This document shows positions 6,795 to 14,239 of a DNA stretch of 14,481 nt, in pieces. Source of the stretch: an uncultured Roseburia sp. (lineage in GTDB: Bacteria > Bacillota > Clostridia > Lachnospirales > Lachnospiraceae); contig CAJTYI010000081.1 in assembly GCA_910584215.1 (NCBI GenBank), positions 1 to 14,481 of the forward strand. Reading direction: 5' to 3'. Position 1 is the stretch's first letter, and each line of letters begins with the position of its first letter. The notes below the pieces were generated by a model that ran no database searches, was not told the DNA's origin, and was given only the letters and a program-made list of their open reading frames with translations. Position numbers and translations under genes: made by a program.

Positions 6795-6864
6795 TTGTGA
6801 TCAGAAGCTTTGTCAGGGAAGAGGGTATCAGTATCCGGTTTTTTCCCGGCAGGAAAGGAACGGT

Positions 6865-7494
6865 ATGTCGGATTCTTACGTCATCAATGAAAAAAGAGAG
6901 TTTATTTTGGATCGCGTCAAAGAATTTATCTACCAAAATGGCGGCGTCGTGAAAAAGGCTCAGCTCAAAGAGCTTGGTATCGATTACCGCCGCATTCTTG
7001 ATTTTGTGGACAAAGGAGATTTGATCCGCATAAAAAACGGCTATTACACGGTGCGCATCAGCGATTTCTCAGAGGATGAGCTGATTGCAAAGCTTTTTCC
7101 GGACGCGGTTCTCAATCTGGAGAGCGGGCTTTTTGCGTACGGTTATATTGACGTCAAACCTTACGGTTACAAGCTTACTGTGGATAAGAACACGTCCAAG
7201 TCACGTTTTCATCTGGATTTTCCCAAGGTGATTCCGCTGTATGCGGAGCCGGAGACGATGCAGTATGGCGTTGAGGAGATCACATTTGGCGGTGGTACCA
7301 TGAAAATCTTTGACAAGGAGCGCTTAATCTGTGAGTGCCTCAAATATGAAGATAAGATGGAGCGGGAGTTGTTTCAGAAAGGGCTATTGGCGTACATTGC
7401 GGACCCCCGGAAAAATGTCTCACGATTGATGAAATATGCGAGGGAACGAAAAGTATTAAAAAAGGTACAGTCTGCCATAGGGATATGGCTATAG
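6865..7494 (+). CDS. AbiEi-family antitoxin-like transcriptional regulator
   Basis: The product is 209 aa. In type IV toxin-antitoxin systems AbiEi is the antitoxin and an autorepressor. The N-terminal winged helix is visible: FIYQNGGVVKKAQLKELGIDYRRILDFVDKGDL in two parts (about 21-53), then IRIKNGYYTV (54-63). This is the family pattern of a GGVV/GYIT helix start, an 'LVxxGxLxRVxxGxY' wing, and SGLFAYGYID (87-96) at the core of the C-terminal domain. The region TMKIFDKERLICECLKYED (145-163) matches the family's 'vYDxERTICD' block, and the tail VSRLMKYARERKV matches its final helices. AGGAAAGGA (6851-6859) lies 5 nt before the ATG. The partner gene follows after 15 nt. Family assignment is good; activity is untested. 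Confidence 0.88.
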   Translation: MSDSYVINEKREFILDRVKEFIYQNGGVVKKAQLKELGIDYRRILDFVDKGDLIRIKNGYYTVRISDFSEDELIAKLFPDAVLNLESGLFAYGYIDVKPYGYKLTVDKNTSKSRFHLDFPKVIPLYAEPETMQYGVEEITFGGGTMKIFDKERLICECLKYEDKMERELFQKGLLAYIADPRKNVSRLMKYARERKVLKKVQSAIGIWL

Positions 7495-7509
7495 AAGCGG
7501 GAGAGGTTC

Positions 7510-8418
7510 ATGCAGCATAAAAGAATAAAAAAAGCTGTTTTAAAAGCGAAAAGCGAAGAATTGAAGATTCCGTTTTCCAACTTACTGGCAGGCTTTGTGT
7601 TGGAAGAGCTCATGTTTATGATTGCGGAATCGCCGTTTTCCCAGGTACTGCTGTTGAAGAATGGTGAGATATTTGGGACGGAACGATATCGCAGTGAGAA
7701 CTGCCTGAATCTGGAGTTTGCCTATGTGCAGGACAAAGAACCTACAATTGGCAAAGAGTTTGCTCCCGGCGGAGTTATCTCGCTGAAATTAGCTTATATC
7801 ATGCTCGCCCATTTTATCACGCGCGAAAAGGTCCCGGAGATCAAGTGGCGGGGCAGGACGGATACGTCGGCAGATGAGATTTTTATGTATATCACCGGAG
7901 AGTTTGCCGAGATGACGGTGCCGGTTCAGATTCACATCAGTGTGCTAAAGGGTGAGTATGAAAGACAGGAGAAACAAAGTTTTTCTTCGTTTGTGTGCGA
8001 GGAGGAAAAGATTGAGTATTTGACTTATCCTGCCGACATGCGGCTGACAGAATCCATTTATTTGATCTTGTCAGGCATGGAGTTGATACCGGAAATGGAA
8101 CCTTATTGCAGTGTCTATCATACTTTAAAAGAGGAGATCATTGATGCCCGCCGTATCGCCGAGAACTTGTCGCTGCTTGTCAAAGGCGGTGAGATGGAGC
8201 TGGAGGAAGAGCGGGTCAATGAAATATTGTCTTATCGTACATACGGATACATGCAAAAACGCTGGGAAAAATATATGCGCCGTCAGAAAGACGAGATGAT
8301 TGCATGGGAAGAAGTGCTGGAAGTGTTCGGACATTTTCTTTCGCCTGTGTGGGAAGCAATATGTAAAGATGAAATATTTTTGGGTGACTGGATGCCGGAG
8401 TTAGGACGGTTTTTATAG
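7510..8418 (+). CDS. AbiEii-like (DUF1814) partner with degraded nucleotidyltransferase motif
   Basis: The product is 302 aa and follows the AbiEi gene by 15 nt. Its outline fits AbiEii toxins. EELMFMIAESPFSQVLLLKNGEIF (in two parts, 32-55) resembles the family 'LxRLxxSPYxxxFVLKGGxxL'. The C-terminal RWEKYMRRQKDEM...WEEVLEVFGHFLSPVWEA (251-283) matches the 'RWxxFxxx...FxEVxxxIxxFLxPvxeA' tail. The expected catalytic 'RxTxDxD' reads RYRSENCLNLEF (59-70), with no Asp pair (Asn and Glu instead). The later 'AEKL' and 'RxKDxYDL' blocks read TESIYLIL and PEMEPYCSVYHTL. No frameshift or stop is seen, so it is an intact gene rather than a decayed one. It may be a pseudoenzyme; being a remote, unrelated protein is the alternative. 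It ends 3 nt before the decarboxylase gene. Confidence 0.8.
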   Translation: MQHKRIKKAVLKAKSEELKIPFSNLLAGFVLEELMFMIAESPFSQVLLLKNGEIFGTERYRSENCLNLEFAYVQDKEPTIGKEFAPGGVISLKLAYIMLAHFITREKVPEIKWRGRTDTSADEIFMYITGEFAEMTVPVQIHISVLKGEYERQEKQSFSSFVCEEEKIEYLTYPADMRLTESIYLILSGMELIPEMEPYCSVYHTLKEEIIDARRIAENLSLLVKGGEMELEEERVNEILSYRTYGYMQKRWEKYMRRQKDEMIAWEEVLEVFGHFLSPVWEAICKDEIFLGDWMPELGRFL

Positions 8419-8421
8419 GAA

Positions 8422-9966
8422 ATGAGCATAGAGTATTTAGATGAAGCCTTAGCAAAATACAGCCGGTCCAATATATATCCGTTTCACATGCCAGGGCATA
8501 AGCGAAAGGGGAGTTTATTTGTATCCCAATGTGATGGCTTAGCGGAAGATCAATACATGATTTCGCCGAAGAATGGTAAATTTTTGCAAGACGACAGTCA
8601 GTGGTCCGCCATATGGGGGATGGACATCACAGAGATCGACGGCTTTGATAACTTGCATCAGGCCGTGGGTATTTTAAAAGAGGCACAGCAGCGGGCGGCA
8701 GAGTTATACGGCGCCGCGCACAGCTTTTATCTGGTAAACGGCAGCACTTGCGGCGTCCTTGCGGCAATCTGTGCGGCAGCGGGAAAAAGGGAGCGGGTGC
8801 TCGTGGCGCGCAATTGCCATAAGTCCGTATATCATGCCCTTTTTCTACAGGAATTGACAGCGGAATATCTGTATCCTGTCATGATGGAGGATAAAATACC
8901 GGGACAGATCACGCCAGAGCAGGTGGAGGAGGCATTACAGAGGCAGCCGGCGGCGGCGGTCGTCATCACCTCTCCCACCTATGAGGGCATCCTATCCGAT
9001 GTGGCGGGCATTGCCGAAGCCGCGCACCGGCATGGTGTGCCGTTGATTGTGGATGCCGCACACGGGGCTCATCTGGGCTTTGGCGGCGGTTTTCCTGAAG
9101 GTCCGGTGAGACAGGGCGCCGATGCGGTTGTGATGAGTCTGCATAAGACGCTGCCCTCGCTGACTCAGACCGCACTTTTGCATATTTGTTCCGGGCGTAT
9201 TGATTTGGAGCGGGTGAAAAAATATCTGGAGGTCTTTGAGACCAGCTCCCCTTCCTATCTTTTGATGGCTGGAATGGATGCCTGCATACGGCTATTGCGG
9301 ACAAACGGCAGTGAATTGTTTGCGCGTTACCGCAGGATATTGACAGAATTTTACAGGCAGACCGCCGATTTAAGGCAGCTGCATGTCATGACGAGAGAAG
9401 ATTTTTCGCCCAGAGAGGCTTATGACTGGGACGACGGCAAACTGATCGTCTTTGTCAGGCATCCCGCTTACGGGGGACCGTGGCTGCACCGCAGACTGCT
9501 CACGGAGTATCATTTGCAGTCCGAGATGGTTTCCGCGCGCTTTGTGCTTCTGATGACAAGTGTGATGGACGAACCACAGGGCTTACGGCGGCTTGCGGCG
9601 GCGCTGAGGGATACGGACGACTGGCTGACGGGACAAAGCCAAGAAGAGACAGGGTTCGATAACTGCCGATCGCTTGCGGTCACCAATCTGTATCAAAAAT
9701 ATGAAATTTCTATGCCAATATATCAAGCAGAGAGCGGCAAAAAGGAACAGATTGCCCTTGAAGATTGTGCGGGCAGGATATCGGCGGATATGGTCTACCT
9801 ATACCCGCCCGCAATTCCGGTGCTGGTGCCCGGTGAAATTATCAGTGCATCATTTCCCGGCGAGCTGCGCAAATGCCAGGAGATGGGACTCTCGGTAGGG
9901 GGAAGCGGGCATATTTCCGTGGGCAGGATATCCGTTGTCTGTCCGCTTGCGGATACAGGCGTATGA
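8422..9966 (+). CDS. PLP-dependent Orn/Lys/Arg decarboxylase family protein (SpeA/YaaO-like)
   Basis: The product is 514 aa, a fold-type I pyridoxal-phosphate enzyme of the arginine/lysine/ornithine decarboxylase family, which makes agmatine, cadaverine or putrescine. It starts with the family hallmark YPFHMPGHKR (19-28). It then shows MDITEIDGFDNLH (67-79), NGSTCGVLAAI (106-116), VDAAHGAH (210-217, Asp211 to the PLP nitrogen) and SLHKTLPSLTQTA (239-251), where Lys242 is the Schiff-base lysine. The C-terminal substrate-specificity part ends LYPPAIPVLVPGE, usual for the family. The substrate cannot be read from sequence. It starts 3 nt after the AbiEii-like stop with only a weak AGGA (8418-8421), so translational coupling is likely. 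In B. subtilis the equivalent yaaO also lies ahead of yaaR-holB-yaaT. Confidence 0.92.
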   Translation: MSIEYLDEALAKYSRSNIYPFHMPGHKRKGSLFVSQCDGLAEDQYMISPKNGKFLQDDSQWSAIWGMDITEIDGFDNLHQAVGILKEAQQRAAELYGAAHSFYLVNGSTCGVLAAICAAAGKRERVLVARNCHKSVYHALFLQELTAEYLYPVMMEDKIPGQITPEQVEEALQRQPAAAVVITSPTYEGILSDVAGIAEAAHRHGVPLIVDAAHGAHLGFGGGFPEGPVRQGADAVVMSLHKTLPSLTQTALLHICSGRIDLERVKKYLEVFETSSPSYLLMAGMDACIRLLRTNGSELFARYRRILTEFYRQTADLRQLHVMTREDFSPREAYDWDDGKLIVFVRHPAYGGPWLHRRLLTEYHLQSEMVSARFVLLMTSVMDEPQGLRRLAAALRDTDDWLTGQSQEETGFDNCRSLAVTNLYQKYEISMPIYQAESGKKEQIALEDCAGRISADMVYLYPPAIPVLVPGEIISASFPGELRKCQEMGLSVGGSGHISVGRISVVCPLADTGV

Positions 9967-10042
9967 TACTTCGGAAAGATGGGTGTTATTCCGATATAAT
10001 CATAAAGAGGACGAAAGAATCTGCCAGAAAGAAGGTATCGTT

Positions 10043-10483
10043 TTGGATATTAAAGTTGAAAATCTTTCACAAATTAACACGGTAAAGGCGGCGGAACCGA
10101 AGGACACGGGCGACGGCACATTTAAATTTACGCTTGCCAGCGCCATCACGGACGCCGAGCTTCAGCAGAAAGTCGACAGCCTGATGACGGATATCACGGC
10201 GCAGGGCAATCGCTTGGCGGAACACATGGATATCCGCGACATGCGGCAATACCGCGAACTGATTCGCGAATTTATGAATGAAGTCGTGTTTCGCTCGCAC
10301 AAATTTTCCAGAGAGAACTTTCTTGACCGCAAAGGGCGTCATCGCGTCTACGGCTTGATCAAGCTGATCGACCAAAATCTTGATGAGCTGGCGCAGGCGC
10401 TGGTGGCGGACGAAAAAGATCATATTTCCATCTTAAGCAGGATCGGGGAGATCAGGGGCCTGCTGCTTGATATACTGACATAG
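10043..10483 (+). CDS. yaaR: YaaR family protein (DUF327)
   Basis: The product is 146 aa, the same length as I recall for B. subtilis YaaR. Its function is unknown, but it is regularly found just before holB. The C-terminal half is diagnostic: EFMNEVV (about 80-86), FLDRKGRHRVYGLIKLID (in the region 92-115) and a helical tail LLLDILT. The proposed start is TTG 10043, with AGAAGG (10030-10035) about 7 nt upstream. The longer frame from ATG 9935 would overlap the decarboxylase and carry an unrelated N-terminus. A perfect TATAAT at 9995-10000, without a recognisable -35, could be an internal promoter. holB follows after 84 nt, including a hairpin at 10535-10552. Confidence 0.88.
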   Translation: MDIKVENLSQINTVKAAEPKDTGDGTFKFTLASAITDAELQQKVDSLMTDITAQGNRLAEHMDIRDMRQYRELIREFMNEVVFRSHKFSRENFLDRKGRHRVYGLIKLIDQNLDELAQALVADEKDHISILSRIGEIRGLLLDILT

Positions 10484-10534
10484 AGGGCAAAACGTTACAG
10501 AGCAGTTTACTTGAGCTGTTTCATCAAAACATCC

Positions 10535-10552
10535 CTGCAGGCGTGCCTGCAG
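10535..10552 (+). repeat. Perfect 8-bp inverted repeat before holB
   Basis: CTGCAGGC-GT-GCCTGCAG is a perfect G/C-rich palindrome ending 15 nt before the holB ATG and 4 nt before its ribosome binding site (GGGAGG, 10557-10562). There is no T-tract, so it is not an intrinsic terminator. It may tune holB translation or be a protein-binding site. Confidence 0.45.
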
Positions 10553-10567
10553 CTTCGGGAGGAAAAA

Positions 10568-11557
10568 ATGGCACAATTTAAAGATATCGTAGGTCATGAG
10601 CAGATCATTGAACATCTTAGGAATTCAATCAAAATGGAAAAGGTTTCCCATGCATATATATTCGACGGCCCGCAAAAGTCGGGGAAGATGATGCTGGCCG
10701 AAGCTTTTGCCATGCTGCTGCAATGTGAAAAAGAGGGGGAGGAACCCTGCATGGAATGTCATTCGTGCAGGCAGGCGTCGGGCAGGAATCAGCCGGATAT
10801 CATTTATGTTTCCCACGAAAAGCCGAATACCATTTCCGTGGACGACATTCGCACGCAGTTAAATCAGGATATTGCGATCAGGCCCTACGACAGCAGGTAT
10901 AAGATTTATATTGTAGACGAGGCGGAGAAGATGAATCAGCAGGCGCAGAATGCACTGTTAAAAACCATTGAGGAGCCGCCTGCATACGCTGTTATTCTGC
11001 TGCTCACCACCAATGCGGACGCTTTTTTGCCTACGATACTCTCGCGCTGTGTGACTTTGCGCTTAAAAGCGGTGCCGGATGAACAGATCAAGCAGTATCT
11101 GATGAGACAATATCAGATTCCCGATTACCAGGCACAGGTCTGCACGGCCTTTGCGCAGGGAAATGTCGGGAAAGCTGTGCAGCTTGCTTCCTCCGACCAT
11201 TTTAAGGAGGTAAAAGCTTCCGCTTTGCAATTGTTAAAGCGGGTGCAGGATATTGAGCTCTATGAAATGACGGCGGCGGTCAAGCAGATTGGCGAATACA
11301 AACTGGAAATCAATGATTATTTTGATCTGATGATGGTGTGGTATCGGGATGTACTCTTGTACAAAGCGACAAAAGACGTCAATGACTTAATCTTTAAAGA
11401 TGAAGTCTATGATATTCAAAGGCAGGCGGAGCGCAGTTCCTACGGTGGCATACAGACCATACTTAAGGCGCTTCAGAAAGCGCAGATGCGCTTGAATGCG
11501 AACGTCAACTTTGAGTTAGTGATCGAGCTGTTGCTGTTGACGATGAAAGAAAACTGA
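10568..11557 (+). CDS. holB: DNA polymerase III subunit delta' (clamp loader)
   Basis: This 329-aa subunit is part of the clamp loader that places the beta sliding clamp on primed DNA. An AAA+ fold is visible: GPQKSGKMM (34-42) at the Walker A position, a zinc module with Cys53, Cys61, Cys64 and Cys67, the Walker B-like VDEAEKM (116-122), NALLKTIEEPP (128-138), and SRC (159-161). Walker A has Met where Ser/Thr normally follows the Lys, as expected for delta' which need not hydrolyse ATP. ATG 10568 is chosen because GGGAGG lies 5 nt upstream and the protein then starts MAQFKDIVGHEQIIEHL. The frame from ATG 10511 adds 19 unconserved residues. The position between yaaR and ricT matches Bacillus. 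Confidence 0.94.
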   Translation: MAQFKDIVGHEQIIEHLRNSIKMEKVSHAYIFDGPQKSGKMMLAEAFAMLLQCEKEGEEPCMECHSCRQASGRNQPDIIYVSHEKPNTISVDDIRTQLNQDIAIRPYDSRYKIYIVDEAEKMNQQAQNALLKTIEEPPAYAVILLLTTNADAFLPTILSRCVTLRLKAVPDEQIKQYLMRQYQIPDYQAQVCTAFAQGNVGKAVQLASSDHFKEVKASALQLLKRVQDIELYEMTAAVKQIGEYKLEINDYFDLMMVWYRDVLLYKATKDVNDLIFKDEVYDIQRQAERSSYGGIQTILKALQKAQMRLNANVNFELVIELLLLTMKEN

Positions 11558-11644
11558 GTAGAAACAGAAAAGATAAAATGAGTATAGCAATGAAACGTTA
11601 TGTACGGCGCTTCATGCTCCACCCGGATTTCAGTCACAGCAAAG

Positions 11645-11674
11645 TTGAGACATGAGAGTAAGAACGATTATAAA
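11645..11674 (+). promoter_or_regulatory. Candidate promoter for ricT
   Basis: TTGAGA (11645-11650) and TATAAA (11669-11674) are 18 nt apart, each matching 5 of 6 consensus positions. It lies in the 147-nt gap after holB. Initiation near 11681 would give a very short leader, about 24 nt, before ATG 11705. Confidence 0.45.
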
Positions 11675-11704
11675 TAAAGCATCAGAAAGGCATGGTTATT
11701 TGAG

Positions 11705-12616
11705 ATGGTAAAAGTAGTAGGTGTCCGTTTCCGAACGGCGGGAAAAATGTACTTTTTTGCTCCGGGCAAACTGGCTTTGGAGAAAGGTATGCACGTTATT
11801 GTAGAGACGGCAAGGGGGATAGAGCTTGGAACCGTTGTGTTGGGGACGAAAGAGGTGCCGGATGATGAAGTGGTCTCGCCATTGAAATCAGTCATTCGTA
11901 TTGCCACGGAAGAGGATGAGAAGAAGGTAGAGCTTAACCACGAGAAAGAGAAAGAAGCATACAAAATATGCATTGAAAAAATACAAAAACATAAACTTGA
12001 CATGAAGCTGGTGCAGGCCGAATATACGTTTGACAACAATAAGCTGTTGTTTTACTTTACAGCGGACGGTCGCATCGACTTTCGCGAGTTAGTCAAAGAT
12101 CTGGCCTCTGTGTTTCGCACCCGCATCGAGCTTCGGCAGATTGGCGTGAGAGACGAGACAAAAATGCTGGGCGGCGTCGGCATCTGCGGCAGAACGCTCT
12201 GCTGTCACAGCTATTTATCAGAGTTTATTCCAGTTTCAATCAAGATGGCAAAAGAACAGAATCTGTCTCTCAATCCGACGAAGATTTCCGGTGTCTGCGG
12301 CAGGTTAATGTGCTGTCTGAAAAATGAGGAAAGTACCTACGAGTATTTGAACAGCCGCCTGCCGAATGTGGGAGATTATGTTACCACGGACGACGGATTG
12401 AAAGGCGAAGTGTCGACAGTAAATGTGCTGCGGCAGAGCGCCAAGATATTGGTAGAGATCGACGGGGAAAAGGAGCTGCGCGAATACAAAGTCGGACAGC
12501 TAAAGTTTAAGCCGAAACGCAAAAAAGAGCGCACGAAGCTTTCTGCGGCGGAAATGAAAGAACTGTCGGCGTTGGAGGATAAAGGAGGAAAGTCCAGAAT
12601 TGATGATGCCAAATGA
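11705..12616 (+). CDS. ricT: RicT (YaaT), PSP1-domain RNase Y specificity factor
   Basis: The product is 303 aa. In B. subtilis RicT joins RicA (YmcA) and RicF (YlbF) in an iron-sulfur complex that directs RNase Y to certain mRNAs and affects sporulation, competence and biofilm formation. The PSP1 core is clear from MVKVVGVRFRTAGKMY to VLRQSAKI, with two near-identical cysteine boxes: GICGRTLCC (159-167; Cys161, Cys166, Cys167) and GVCGRLMCC (196-204; Cys198, Cys203, Cys204). These are the likely cluster ligands. The C-terminus is Lys-rich and disordered-looking. The ribosome binding site is poor: GAAAGG (11685-11690) is 14 nt from the ATG, and a 3-codon ORF (11692-11703) ends one base before it. 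It overlaps the following methyltransferase gene. ricA and ricF are not in this window. Confidence 0.95.
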   Translation: MVKVVGVRFRTAGKMYFFAPGKLALEKGMHVIVETARGIELGTVVLGTKEVPDDEVVSPLKSVIRIATEEDEKKVELNHEKEKEAYKICIEKIQKHKLDMKLVQAEYTFDNNKLLFYFTADGRIDFRELVKDLASVFRTRIELRQIGVRDETKMLGGVGICGRTLCCHSYLSEFIPVSIKMAKEQNLSLNPTKISGVCGRLMCCLKNEESTYEYLNSRLPNVGDYVTTDDGLKGEVSTVNVLRQSAKILVEIDGEKELREYKVGQLKFKPKRKKERTKLSAAEMKELSALEDKGGKSRIDDAK

Positions 12617-13346
12617 TCTCGTGCATGAAAATGAGCGGTTGGACGAGCTGCACCGCAACGGATATTATATTATCCAGGACCCGGGGCGTTTCTGCTTTGG
12701 GATGGATGCGGTGCTGCTCTCCGGCTTTGCGCGGGCGAAAAATGGGGAGAGGGTGCTTGACCTTGGCACCGGCACCGGTATTATTCCGATTCTCATGGAG
12801 GCAAAGACGGAGGCATCTCATTTTACGGCGCTGGAGATACAGGAAGAGAGCGCCGATATGGCGCGCCGCAGCGTGTTATATAACCGTTTGGAGGAAAAAA
12901 TTGAGGTGGTGACGGGTGATATCAAAGATGCTGCCAAAAGATTTGGGGCATCTTCTTTTGATGTTATCACGACAAATCCCCCGTATATGATCGGGCAGCA
13001 CGGACTCAGCTCTGCTTCTGCGGCCAAGGCGATTGCCAGACACGAGATCCTTTGTACGCTGGAGGATATTTTGCGGGAGAGCGCCAAACTGCTTAAGCCC
13101 AGTGGCAGATTATATATGGTGCACCGTCCGTTTCGGCTGGCGGAAATCTTTTGTAAGATGATCGAGTATCGAATCGAACCCAAGCGCATGAAGTTAGTTC
13201 ATCCGTTTATAGACAAAGAACCGAATATGGTACTGATCGAGGGACTTTTGGACGGAAAATCGCGTTTGACGGTGGAAAAGCCGCTGATCGTATATCGGGA
13301 GCCGGGGGTCTACACACAGGAAATCTATGATGTATACGGATATTAG
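12603..13346 (+). CDS. TrmN6/YabB-like SAM-dependent methyltransferase
   Basis: The product is 247 aa. In E. coli TrmN6 (YfiC) methylates N6 of adenosine 37 in tRNA1(Val); the Bacillus homologue YabB sits in the same operon position. SAM motif I VLDLGTGTGIIP (51-62) is followed by LEIQEESADMA (77-87). The amino-group methylation motif is NPPY (125-128), typical of N6-adenine methyltransferases. The N-terminal LDELHRNGYYIIQDPGRFCFGMDAVLLSGF region is family-typical. ATG 12603 is preferred; TTG 12600 and ATG 12606 are possible, all served by AAAGGAGG (12581-12588) at long spacing. The start lies inside the ricT end, a 14-nt overlap, so translation is probably coupled. The tRNA target here is inferred from family and position only. 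Confidence 0.9.
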   Translation: MMPNDLVHENERLDELHRNGYYIIQDPGRFCFGMDAVLLSGFARAKNGERVLDLGTGTGIIPILMEAKTEASHFTALEIQEESADMARRSVLYNRLEEKIEVVTGDIKDAAKRFGASSFDVITTNPPYMIGQHGLSSASAAKAIARHEILCTLEDILRESAKLLKPSGRLYMVHRPFRLAEIFCKMIEYRIEPKRMKLVHPFIDKEPNMVLIEGLLDGKSRLTVEKPLIVYREPGVYTQEIYDVYGY

Positions 13347-13456
13347 TGTGCAGTCAAAAACGCGGTCAAGATTAAACCGTAAGAATTATGGACGGTGCAA
13401 CAGTACAGTCCCTATGATCGGCTGAAATTGAGTGACAGAAAGGCAGGAACAAGAAT

Positions 13457-14239
13457 TTGCGGAACGAATTATTTATGATAGGTCCATTGCACATTCGCAT
13501 GTACGGCGTGATGATCGGCGCGGGCTATCTTGCGGCGCTCATCATGAGCTTATACCGCGGGAAAAAAAGAAACCTGGATAACGACGCGATATGGGACATC
13601 TTCTTTTGCGCGATTGTCGGCGGGATGGTGGGCACGAAGCTGCTCTATTATCTAACCATTTTGCCGAGTATCATAAAAAGGCCGTCTCTGCTGTGGGAAA
13701 ACTTTGCAAACGGCCATGTGGTTTACGGAGGGATTATCGGGGGTGTTTTGCTCAGTTACCTCTATTGCAGGTGGAAGAGGCACAACTTCTGGTCGTACTT
13801 TGATCTTGTGATGCCCGCGGTTGCGCTGGCACAGGCGATTGGGCGCATCGGATGCTTCTTCGCGGGCTGCTGCTACGGGAGAGAGACCGACGCCTGGTAT
13901 GGCATCGTCTACCATATCTCAGAACAGGCGCCAAACGGGGTAAAACTGATACCGACACAGTTGATCTCCTGCGGTGCAGATCTGATCTTGTGCGGCATTT
14001 TGCTGTTATATGCTCGCAAAGAGCGGGCGGACGGCCAAGTGGCCGCGCTGTATATGATTCTCTACGGCGCGGGCCGGTTCTGCGTGGAATTTCTGCGAAA
14101 CGATTACCGGGGCAGCGTGGGGTTCCTCTCCACCTCACAATTCATATCCATCGGAGTTGTGGTGGCAGGTATCGCACTGTATGCGCTCGCGCCCAGATTG
14201 TTCGGGCGGTCGCGCACAAAAAACAGGATTGCAGAGTGA
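13457..14239 (+). CDS. lgt: Prolipoprotein diacylglyceryl transferase Lgt
   Basis: This 260-aa integral membrane enzyme transfers diacylglyceryl from phosphatidylglycerol to the lipobox cysteine of prelipoproteins. Several hydrophobic helices are visible (about 17-33, 46-67, 88-104, 117-138, 168-187, 196-211, 226-246). The Lgt signature appears as GRIGCFFAGCCYG (129-141), the Clostridia form of GRxGNFxNxExxG. The HGG site reads VYGG (89-92), with Tyr in place of the His of E. coli. GRFCVEFLRND (206-216) carries the C-terminal essential-region arginine. The start is TTG 13457 with AGGA (13445-13448) 8 nt upstream; ATG 13475 would lack a ribosome binding site and cut the conserved N-terminus. 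It lies 110 nt after the methyltransferase gene with no clear terminator between. Confidence 0.94.
   Translation: MRNELFMIGPLHIRMYGVMIGAGYLAALIMSLYRGKKRNLDNDAIWDIFFCAIVGGMVGTKLLYYLTILPSIIKRPSLLWENFANGHVVYGGIIGGVLLSYLYCRWKRHNFWSYFDLVMPAVALAQAIGRIGCFFAGCCYGRETDAWYGIVYHISEQAPNGVKLIPTQLISCGADLILCGILLLYARKERADGQVAALYMILYGAGRFCVEFLRNDYRGSVGFLSTSQFISIGVVVAGIALYALAPRLFGRSRTKNRIAE

Noticed and set aside
8404..8421. AGGACGG as ribosome binding site for the decarboxylase gene
   Set aside because: It is about 15 nt from the ATG, too far for efficient use. Coupling to the preceding stop codon is more likely.
9935..10042. N-terminal extension of yaaR from ATG 9935
   Set aside because: It overlaps the decarboxylase end and has no family-like sequence. 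TTG 10043 has a well-placed ribosome binding site and gives the expected length.
11587..11617. Imperfect stem (ATGAAACG / CGCTTCAT) after holB as a terminator
   Set aside because: The stem is short with a mismatch, the loop is long and no T-tract follows.
13752..14138. Minus-strand Arg-rich frame opposite lgt
   Set aside because: The extreme Arg/Ser/Pro composition is typical of an antisense reading of a G/C-richer gene, not of a real protein.
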